DNA from: Bacilli bacterium
GTDB lineage: Bacteria > Bacillota_I > Bacilli_A > RF39 > UBA660
Reading direction: 5' to 3'
NCBI GenBank assembly: GCA_900772445.1
Contig: CAAHEL010000104.1
Span: 1-10,460, forward strand
DNA: 10,460 nucleotides
The translations under genes were made by a program, and so were the position numbers. The notes under the pieces are model-generated. The model ran no database searches. It was given only the letters and a program-made list of their open reading frames with translations, and was not told the origin of the DNA. This document shows, in pieces, positions 1 through 5,057 of the stretch (position 1 is the stretch's first letter; every line of letters begins with the position of its first letter).

Positions 1-61
1 ATCTATTTTGCCCCCCCCCAATTAACTTGGAGTTAACAATATTAAGACTATTTTTATTCAT
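1..61 (-). CDS. 5' end of an unidentified gene with a G9 tract, runs off the window
   Basis: An ATG at 61-59 opens a frame that stays open to the window edge. It encodes about 20 residues, beginning MNKNSLNIVN and reaching three consecutive glycines (residues 15-17) followed by Gln-Asn-Arg. The glycines are encoded by nine uninterrupted G (C11-C19 on the plus strand). A strong Shine-Dalgarno stretch (69-79) sits seven bases ahead of the ATG, and a promoter-like pair lies further upstream (171-199), after the terminator of the preceding operon. This makes it a real, separately transcribed gene start rather than a chance frame. The product cannot be recognised from so few residues; no signal peptide or membrane segment is visible in them. 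The mononucleotide tract in the early coding region would let slipped-strand mispairing switch the frame, which is inference only. Confidence 0.6.
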   Translation of the reverse strand, partial: MNKNSLNIVNSKLIGGGQNR

Positions 62-68
62 AAGAGGG

Positions 69-79
69 CACCTTCCTTT
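69..79 (-). promoter_or_regulatory. Ribosome binding site of the left-edge gene
   Basis: The coding strand reads AAAGGAAGGTG, then seven bases, then ATG at 61. Both AAGGA and AAGGTG match the anti-Shine-Dalgarno sequence. This fixes the start of the otherwise unidentified gene that leaves the window on the left. Confidence 0.65.
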
Positions 80-84
80 CATTT

Positions 85-139
85 GAATTATTTAGGATCG
101 TATAATTACGAATTATTTGGTATCTTCTAACAATAATTC
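85..139. repeat. Short repeats in the leader of the left-edge gene
   Basis: On the coding strand AAATAATTC occurs twice (plus-strand 110-118 and 85-93, starts 25 bases apart). An upstream inverted copy GAATTATT (132-139) is complementary to the core of both. The upstream element could pair with either downstream copy, giving two mutually exclusive hairpins, or the copies could be protein-binding half-sites. The stems are almost entirely A-T pairs and such matches are easy to get by chance in this DNA, so the meaning is uncertain. Confidence 0.3.
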
Positions 140-170
140 ACATCAACTTTTTATCTTACCTTACAAGTAA

Positions 171-199
171 ATGATATCATATTTTTTATTATTTTACAA
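171..199 (-). promoter_or_regulatory. Candidate sigma-A promoter for the left-edge gene
   Basis: The coding strand has TTGTAA (194-199) and TATCAT (171-176) separated by exactly 17 bases, directly after the T-run of the upstream terminator. Transcription would start near 164 and give a leader of roughly 100 bases before the ATG at 61. The -10 box lies in a 10-base palindrome ATGATATCAT (171-180), and CTTGTAA is repeated on both sides of it; either could be an operator. The assignment rests on box match and spacing only. Confidence 0.45.
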
Positions 200-200
200 G

Positions 201-227
201 AAAAAAAGACATATTTTTTTACGTCTT
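201..227 (-). terminator. Intrinsic terminator ending the PHP-GrpB-HAD operon
   Basis: The coding strand reads AAGACGTA, a six-A loop, then TATGTCTT (stem arms 220-227 and 206-213): eight pairs including one G-U. It is followed by a run of T (complement of 201-207). The stem starts inside the TAA of the helicase relic, which places it at the natural 3' end of that former gene. It now serves the HAD operon upstream. Confidence 0.7.
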
Positions 228-384
228 ATTTTACTTTCTTAGTAAGTATTTTATTTTTATCTTTTACTAAACTTTCTAAAGATTTAGTTATATTACCATT
301 ATAGTTAATATATAATTCGTGCATTGCTCTAGTAACTGAAACATATAATAGTTTTAAATCTAGATTATCTATTATTAATTTAAT
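226..384 (-). pseudogene. 3' relic of a HelD/UvrD-type SF1 helicase
   Basis: An open frame of 52 codons ending in TAA at 226-228 has no plausible start and begins right after a stop inside the last codons of the HAD gene. It contains KLLYVSVTRAMHELYI, a clear superfamily 1 helicase motif VI (the LYVxxTRAxxxL pattern), followed by a short lysine-rich tail. That order, motif VI close to the C-terminus, is how HelD-like and some UvrD-like proteins end. Walker A and all other helicase motifs are absent upstream, where the HAD hydrolase gene sits in a different frame. The simplest reading is that a deletion or insertion removed all but the last fifty or so codons. An internal ATG could in principle start a 32-residue peptide, but no ribosome binding site supports it. 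HelD versus UvrD cannot be settled from this fragment. Confidence 0.75.
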
Positions 385-1007
385 TTATTTTCTATTTCAT
401 TTAAATCTGTTATTTCGTAATCATTATTTTTTTCTTTAGTGTAATATAAAGAATTCCAACCATATTTTTTAGGACTAAGATAATCACTTTTTAGATCATC
501 TCCAATATGTAAAAATTCATTTGGTTTATATCCTAATTTTTCTTCAATAATTTTATAGCTTTCTTCTTCGTTCTTTGTGTATCCTAAATCATATGAGTAA
601 AAAACATAATCAATATTTTGTAAATCTTTTCCTTGTAATTTGTTTTCTTGTAAAACACAAGAATTAGAAAACAAAATTATTATATACCCTTTTTCTTTTA
701 ATCTTTTTATTAAATCTAGATCTTCTTTATTAATACTTGCTTCCTCATTAGATTTGAATTTATTAGTAAAAAACTCTATTATTTCATCATTTACTTTTAT
801 ATTTATACTATCACAAAATAATTTAGTTAATTCTATTAATGTACCATTTTTCTTTTGAAAAATATTTTTATATGCATTTCTTACTTCGTTATAATCTGCA
901 TTAACTAATAAAGATAAATTTTTAATATTATAGTTATCTTTTCTATCTTTATTTTCTTTATTTTTTAGTAAGGTACCACCTATATCAAAAGATATTACTT
1001 TAATCAT
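375..1007 (-). CDS. HAD-superfamily hydrolase with atypical motif I
   Basis: This is a 210-residue protein of the haloacid dehalogenase superfamily, whose members mostly hydrolyse phosphate esters of small metabolites through an aspartyl-phosphate intermediate. Motif I is FDIGGTL at residues 7-13 with nucleophile Asp8. A helical cap lies at about 20-95. Motif II is FSNS with Ser114, motif III is a lysine near 145-152, and motif IV is GDDLKSD (169-175). Length and domain order fit the YjjG/PhoE-like subfamily IA. The usual second Asp of DxDGT, the general acid/base, is Gly10 here, so the enzyme may be slow, use another chemistry, or bind rather than hydrolyse. The start overlaps the end of the GrpB gene by eight bases, with a GAGG site inside that gene, indicating translational coupling. 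The 3' end abuts the helicase relic. Substrate unknown. Confidence 0.88.
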   Translation of the reverse strand: MIKVISFDIGGTLLKNKENKDRKDNYNIKNLSLLVNADYNEVRNAYKNIFQKKNGTLIELTKLFCDSINIKVNDEIIEFFTNKFKSNEEASINKEDLDLIKRLKEKGYIIILFSNSCVLQENKLQGKDLQNIDYVFYSYDLGYTKNEEESYKIIEEKLGYKPNEFLHIGDDLKSDYLSPKKYGWNSLYYTKEKNNDYEITDLNEIENKLN

Positions 1008-1527
1008 TATATTCCTCTTTTGCTAAATTCATAACACTAGTAATAAAGTCGTTTTTACCACTTGTATATTTTTTTCTTTCATCTTTATATTTACTTGCTA
1101 ATTCTTGTTTTAAATCACAATATTTTTTTATGTATTCTGGGTGCTCTAGTAAGTATCTTCGAAAATATACTAAATCATAGTAAGTTTTGCTTTTAGGTTC
1201 AGTAAAGTGAACGTAATGAGTTCTTGCGTCTTCTGGACCTTTAGCAAAGAAAAATCTATCTTCAACTCCTTGCGGTCCACGATTTTCATAATCATATTTT
1301 TTTAGTTTTTCTTCGATTTTATTTATTTCAGATAAGTCGTTTATTACTATTAAGATATCAATAACTGGCTTTGCTTTTAAACCTGGTATTGAGGTACTAC
1401 CAACGTGATGTATTTCTATAATATCATCTTTTAAAACTTCTTTTAGTAATCTTTCTTCTTTCTCATATTCTTTCTTCCAGTTTTCATTATAATTTTCTAA
1501 TTCTACAGTTCCTCTTTTTAATGCCAT
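1000..1527 (-). CDS. GrpB family protein (UPF0157, nucleotidyltransferase-like)
   Basis: The 175-residue protein has the full GrpB pattern. The N-terminus reads VELENYNENWKKEYE, then HVGSTSIPGL (41-50) and KAKPVIDILI (51-60), and the middle has RTHYVHF (102-108). The C-terminal half is helical, with the FRRYLLEHPE segment (122-131). GrpB proteins share the nucleotidyltransferase fold: GSTS followed by an acidic position resembles the polymerase-beta signature. Their substrates are poorly defined and their occurrence next to dephospho-CoA kinase as fusions in other bacteria does not apply here. Start choice is firm: GGAGG at 1536-1540 lies eight bases upstream of ATG. The gene sits between the PHP gene (18-base gap) and the HAD gene (8-base overlap), so all three are probably one transcript. 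Length is typical for the family and no residue of the core motif is missing. Confidence 0.92.
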   Translation of the reverse strand: MALKRGTVELENYNENWKKEYEKEERLLKEVLKDDIIEIHHVGSTSIPGLKAKPVIDILIVINDLSEINKIEEKLKKYDYENRGPQGVEDRFFFAKGPEDARTHYVHFTEPKSKTYYDLVYFRRYLLEHPEYIKKYCDLKQELASKYKDERKKYTSGKNDFITSVMNLAKEEYND

Positions 1528-1545
1528 TATTTATTCCTCCTTTTT

Positions 1546-2658
1546 TTAAACACTATAACATATTTTTATTATTCTTTTTATTTCTTCACTATCTATTTCA
1601 TAAAATTTCATATCAGAATAAAATTCTAAACTACTATCGTGAGTGTCTGATCCAATTACTTTAGATAATTTATATTTTTTTAATAAATTATCTAAATAGA
1701 AAACTGAAGAAATTTTACTTCTTTTATTTAATTCTAAACCTACAATATTTTTCTTATTTTTAATTATATTTTCTACTACTAATAATCTTTTTTCTTCTGG
1801 ATGAGCGAAGAAGATTTTGTATTTATTGTTTAAATTTTCTACTTTTAACTGACCGTAAGAATTAACTGACAGACTTCCTGAACTAGGTTTATCCCACCAG
1901 TCATCATCAACTTCTCTTACTGCAAGCATTGATAACAAAAATCTGGAATTATAATTATTTATATCTGTTCTTTGATATTTTTCTCTTAATTCTTTATATC
2001 TTTTTTCTTTATAATTTTTTCTATCTTCATAGCAATCATATTCATTATATTTTTCTAATAAATCCAATACTTCAAAAGTAGTAATTTTTCTTTCTTGAAA
2101 AGTATCTATTAAATAGAAACATAATGTATCATATTCTGGAGATAAATTATTTCTTATTAAATAACTCTTATATTTTTCATAAGATATACTTATTTTCTTA
2201 TTCTTAATTAAATCTTTAATAGCAAGATTATCTTGTAATCTTTTAAACTGAATTTTACTACGATTAAATGATGCTTGATAATTAGTTAAAACATCTTTTT
2301 CGATTATTTTATCTTTAGGATTTACAAACAATTGTAACATATGACATTGATTACCATATTCTCTATTATCTATAGTAAATTCTATTCCTGGTATTACTGT
2401 TGGATTAGTTAATCCATCTTTTACATAATCATATAATTCATCATAAATATTTAAATTATCGTGATCTGTTATTGCTATTATATCAAAACCTAATTTTTTA
2501 GTATTTTCTAATATTTGTTTTAAAGTTTGTTTCCCATCTGAACTGTAATTTGAATGCATATGAAAATCAATATGTAATTTCTTTTTTTTAGAACATAATT
2601 TTAATATTTCACTTTTGATTTTCTTTAAATAATCTTCCCAAAATTCATAATTATTCAT
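1546..2658 (-). CDS. PHP-domain metal-dependent phosphoesterase with large insertion
   Basis: This 370-residue protein belongs to the PHP superfamily (polymerase and histidinol phosphatase), which hydrolyses phosphoester bonds with a cluster of metals. The ligand set is complete: HMH (33-35) in DFHMHSNYSSDG, Asp41, TDHDN (65-69), Glu93 in PGIEF, His106, His286 in FFAHPEE, and GSDTH (336-340). A short helical N-terminal extension (1-27) precedes the domain. An insertion of about 150 residues (roughly 120-270), rich in charged residues and not recognised, separates the two halves of the metal site. Such insertions tune substrate choice in this family; candidates are nucleic acid ends or small phosphorylated nucleotides, but nothing here decides. 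AAGGAG at 2667-2672 lies eight bases before ATG. It is the first intact gene after the promoter near 2790 and overlaps an ORF remnant by eight bases. Confidence 0.88.
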   Translation of the reverse strand: MNNYEFWEDYLKKIKSEILKLCSKKKKLHIDFHMHSNYSSDGKQTLKQILENTKKLGFDIIAITDHDNLNIYDELYDYVKDGLTNPTVIPGIEFTIDNREYGNQCHMLQLFVNPKDKIIEKDVLTNYQASFNRSKIQFKRLQDNLAIKDLIKNKKISISYEKYKSYLIRNNLSPEYDTLCFYLIDTFQERKITTFEVLDLLEKYNEYDCYEDRKNYKEKRYKELREKYQRTDINNYNSRFLLSMLAVREVDDDWWDKPSSGSLSVNSYGQLKVENLNNKYKIFFAHPEEKRLLVVENIIKNKKNIVGLELNKRSKISSVFYLDNLLKKYKLSKVIGSDTHDSSLEFYSDMKFYEIDSEEIKRIIKICYSV

Positions 2659-2776
2659 CTTTTATTCTCCTTAAAATCTTATTTCTATTTATAATATCTT
2701 CACTAGATATATTATTACTTTTAATATTATTTTCATAGTTTCCAAAAGCAGTTATTCCATCACTATAACCATAAAC
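2651..2776 (-). pseudogene. 41-codon ORF remnant overlapping the PHP gene start
   Basis: Between the promoter near 2790 and the PHP gene a frame of 41 sense codons runs from just after a TAA (2777-2779) to a TAA at 2651-2653. It opens with VYGYSDGITAFGNYENN and ends in ILRRIKDE. It contains no in-frame ATG, and no ribosome binding site precedes a GTG or TTG. Its composition looks protein-like (glycine and aromatic residues spaced, charged C-terminus). The stop overlaps the PHP ATG by eight bases in the manner of coupled operon genes. The likeliest explanation is the 3' end of a former operon gene whose 5' part was lost, but I do not recognise the family. It may alternatively be a chance frame in the PHP leader. 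Confidence 0.4.
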
Positions 2777-2787
2777 TTATTTACTTT

Positions 2788-2796
2788 ATTATATCA
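2788..2796 (-). promoter_or_regulatory. Extended -10 promoter of the PHP-GrpB-HAD operon
   Basis: The coding strand reads TGATATAAT: a perfect TATAAT with the TGn extension. The matching -35 position is only a weak T-rich hexamer (near 2811-2816), which the extended -10 can compensate. Transcription would start near 2781, leaving about 120 leader bases that contain the ORF remnant before the PHP start at 2658. Confidence 0.6.
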
Positions 2797-2894
2797 TTAA
2801 GAACAAAGAAAAACTATAAATTATTTTACTTTAAATATAATATTTGTAATTAGTTTTATTTTAAAGTTACTAAAACGAAGTAAGTTAATGTAAC

Positions 2895-2921
2895 AAAAAA
2901 GAAGGATTATCTTCCTAATCC
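2895..2921 (-). terminator. Intrinsic terminator overlapping the trpS stop
   Basis: The coding strand reads GGATTA, loop GGAAGA, then TAATCC (arms 2916-2921 and 2904-2909): six perfect pairs, followed by TTC and six T. The 5' arm and loop are the last sense codons of trpS and the 3' arm contains its TAA. It is short but well placed, and it separates the T-box operon from the PHP operon that has its own promoter. Confidence 0.6.
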
Positions 2922-3887
2922 AACTTTCTTTATTACTTCATTGTATTTATTTTTAGCAATTAATGTAGTTTTATTCATTCCATCATCTAATATTTTATCA
3001 ATAATATCACTATTAATTATTTCATCATATTTACTTCTTATAGTCATTATTCTATCTACTACCACATCTGCTACTTCTTTTTTTAAACTTCCGTAATTAT
3101 AATCTTTAAATTTATCACAAACATCATCTAAATTATTATTAGTAACTGCAGCATAAATAGTAAGTAAATTAGATACTCCTGGTTTATTTTCAGGGTCATA
3201 ATATACTTTACTATCTGAATCAGTTACGGCAGACATTATTTTTTTTCTTATATCTTTTTCACTATCTAATAGTAATATTGTACCTTTATATGTTTCGTCT
3301 GATTTACTCATCTTTTTAGTAGGATCTTGTAAATCCATTATTTTTGCTCCAACTTTAGGTACTAAAGATTCTGGAATTTTAAATGTTTCTCCATATTTAT
3401 TATTAAATCTAATAGCAATATCTCTAGCAAGTTCAACGTGTTGTCTTTGGTCTACTCCAACGGGAATATAATCAGCATCATATAAAAGTATATCTGCTGC
3501 CATTAATATTGGATAAGTAAATAATCCTACTGTTACGTTTTCTCCCTTACTAGATTTATCTTTAAATTGTGTCATACGAGATGCTTCACCCATATAAGTA
3601 TTACATTCTAAAATCCAAGATAAATTAGCGTGATATAAATTATCCGATTGTAAATAAATAGTATTTTTATTTGGATCTATTCCACACGCTAGATATAAAG
3701 CAATATTTTTTCTTATTCTTTCATTTAATATTTTAGGGTCTTGACTAACAGTAATTGCGTGTAAATCAGGAACAAATAAATAAGAGTCATATTCATCTTG
3801 ATATTTAACCATTTGGTCTATTGCCCCAATTAAACTACCTAGTGTTAATTCTCCACTTGGTTTTAAACCTGTTAATATTTTTTTCAT
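2907..3887 (-). CDS. trpS: Tryptophanyl-tRNA synthetase
   Basis: This is cytosolic TrpRS, which joins tryptophan to tRNA-Trp at the cost of ATP. At 326 residues it has the length and architecture of Bacillus-type class Ic enzymes. The N-terminal PSGELTLGSLIGA (10-22) carries the HIGH-equivalent. It is followed by RMTQFKDK (104-111), the tryptophan-binding and Rossmann-core GVDQRQHVELARDIA (144-158), the KMSKS loop (192-196) and the NKPGVSNLL helix region. The HIGH-equivalent reads TLGS where the familiar form is TxGN (Ser18 for Asn), a mild substitution. The start follows miaA by 11 bases with AGGAAGTGA as ribosome site, next to the miaA stop. As the last gene of the T-box run it has no promoter or tryptophan T-box of its own. 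Its 3' end doubles as terminator stem. Confidence 0.97.
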   Translation of the reverse strand: MKKILTGLKPSGELTLGSLIGAIDQMVKYQDEYDSYLFVPDLHAITVSQDPKILNERIRKNIALYLACGIDPNKNTIYLQSDNLYHANLSWILECNTYMGEASRMTQFKDKSSKGENVTVGLFTYPILMAADILLYDADYIPVGVDQRQHVELARDIAIRFNNKYGETFKIPESLVPKVGAKIMDLQDPTKKMSKSDETYKGTILLLDSEKDIRKKIMSAVTDSDSKVYYDPENKPGVSNLLTIYAAVTNNNLDDVCDKFKDYNYGSLKKEVADVVVDRIMTIRSKYDEIINSDIIDKILDDGMNKTTLIAKNKYNEVIKKVGLGR

Positions 3888-3898
3888 TATATCACTTC

Positions 3899-4780
3899 CT
3901 ATATATTTTTTATATATTCATATACATCATTTATTGTTTCATTAAAGTTATCAAAATTAACATTAAACCATTTAACATTCATTTGATTATTAAAGAAAGT
4001 ATATTGTCTTTTAGCATAATGCCTAGAATTTTTCTTTATTAAATCTAATGATTCTTCCAAAGATATTTCGTTATTAAAATATTTATATAATTCTTTATAA
4101 CCAATACCATTAATTATTGGTTTAGTATAAATATTTTTATCATAAAATGCTTTAACTTCAGGTATTAAGCCTTCATTAACCATAACATCTACCCTATGAT
4201 TAATTATATTATATAGTTTTTCTCTATCTGTAGTAAGACCAATAAATACTGTATCATATAATAATTTATTAGTCTTATTACTATTTATAGATTTATTATT
4301 TTCTTTATAATAATTTAACGCTCTAATTAATCTTCTTTTATTATTTTTGTCTATTACTATATCTTTATCTAATTTTATTAATTCATTATATAATTCTTCA
4401 CAAGTTTTATCTTCATAAGTATTATTTTCTTTTTCTAAACTTAATTTATAATCATATAAAGCACTTTTAATATATAGTCCTGTTCCTCCAACAAAAATAA
4501 CTGTTTTTCCTTTATCTTGAATTTCTTTTATTTTATTTCTAGCATCAATTTGATAATCATATATTGAATAATCTTCATTAACATTCTTTATATCAAATAA
4601 ATGATGTACTACTCCTTCTTTTTCTTCTTCTTTTATTTTTGCTGTGCCAATATTCAAATCTTTATATATTTGCATACTATCAGCATTAATTATTTCACCA
4701 TCTAATTTTTTTGCTAGACTAACTGATAATTTAGTTTTACCTACTCCAGTTGGTCCAGTTATTACAATTATTTTATTCAT
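3899..4780 (-). CDS. miaA: tRNA dimethylallyltransferase
   Basis: MiaA transfers a dimethylallyl group to A37 of tRNAs that read codons beginning with U, the first step of i6A/ms2i6A synthesis; the modification strengthens weak A-U codon pairing. The 293-residue protein shows the P-loop GPTGVGKT (9-16), the NADSMQIYK segment with catalytic-type Asp34 (32-40), GGTGLYIKS (98-106), NNKRRLIRALN (146-156), GIGYKEL (225-231) and the terminal RHYAKRQYTFF helix (253-263). It is close to the usual length of 300-315. The ribosome site is an unusual run of five G (4785-4789) only four bases before ATG. It lies between the small membrane-protein gene (12-base gap) and trpS (11-base gap). Co-expression with synthetases fits, since tRNA-Trp and UUR-reading tRNA-Leu are both its substrates. 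Confidence 0.97.
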   Translation of the reverse strand: MNKIIVITGPTGVGKTKLSVSLAKKLDGEIINADSMQIYKDLNIGTAKIKEEEKEGVVHHLFDIKNVNEDYSIYDYQIDARNKIKEIQDKGKTVIFVGGTGLYIKSALYDYKLSLEKENNTYEDKTCEELYNELIKLDKDIVIDKNNKRRLIRALNYYKENNKSINSNKTNKLLYDTVFIGLTTDREKLYNIINHRVDVMVNEGLIPEVKAFYDKNIYTKPIINGIGYKELYKYFNNEISLEESLDLIKKNSRHYAKRQYTFFNNQMNVKWFNVNFDNFNETINDVYEYIKNI

Positions 4781-4792
4781 AATTCCCCCAGG

Positions 4793-5044
4793 TTAAAAAT
4801 TAATTATAAGTAAAAGTATTATAAATAAAAGTATTATAATTGATTTTATTATTAAATCTATTTTATTATTTCTTTTATTTCTATATTTACTTTTAAATTC
4901 ATCTTTTGGTACTTCTTCCCATTCTAATTCTTCCATATCATCTTTATTTTTATAGACAATATCTCCATATGGATTATTACTTATTCTAATATCTGTATTA
5001 TCAAATTTTTCATTATACAAAGTATCTTTATTTTTCTTTTTCAT
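4793..5044 (-). CDS. Small tail-anchored membrane protein, function unknown
   Basis: This is an 83-residue protein I do not recognise. A lysine-rich start (MKKKNKD) leads into a polar, probably flexible segment with an acidic patch (DDMEELEWEEVPKDE, 35-49). A basic stretch follows (KSKYRNKRNNK, 51-61), then a single very hydrophobic C-terminal segment (62-82) of Ile and Leu. That layout predicts a C-terminal tail anchor with the charged domain in the cytoplasm. An upstream in-frame TTG at 5071 would extend it by nine residues into leuS, but AGGAG at 5050-5054 sits five bases before the ATG at 5044 and decides the start. It begins 13 bases after the leuS stop and ends 12 bases before miaA, so it is transcribed with them. 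Its place in the operon is the only hint of a role. Confidence 0.75.
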   Translation of the reverse strand: MKKKNKDTLYNEKFDNTDIRISNNPYGDIVYKNKDDMEELEWEEVPKDEFKSKYRNKRNNKIDLIIKSIIILLFIILLLIINF

Positions 5045-5049
5045 AAACA

Positions 5050-5054
5050 CTCCT
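5050..5054 (-). promoter_or_regulatory. Ribosome binding site fixing the start of the 83-aa gene
   Basis: AGGAG (part of TTAGGAGTG) on the coding strand lies five bases before ATG at 5044. It favours this ATG over the in-frame TTG at 5071 and the GTG seven codons further in. Confidence 0.65.
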
Positions 5055-5057
5055 AAA

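Noticed and set aside
11..19. C9 run as a sequencing or assembly artefact
   Set aside because: It is kept as a finding because it sits in frame behind a good ribosome site, but homopolymer length error cannot be excluded from the sequence alone.
2797..2895. Inverted ACTTTAAA/TTTAAAGT and GTTAC/GTAAC pairs between trpS and the PHP promoter
   Set aside because: The arms are short or nearly all A-T and widely spaced, and they are expected by chance in this composition; no T-run or conserved motif accompanies them.
3888..3898. A separate tryptophan T-box or promoter for trpS
   Set aside because: Only 11 bases separate miaA from trpS, and nothing within the end of miaA resembles a T-box motif or a terminator.
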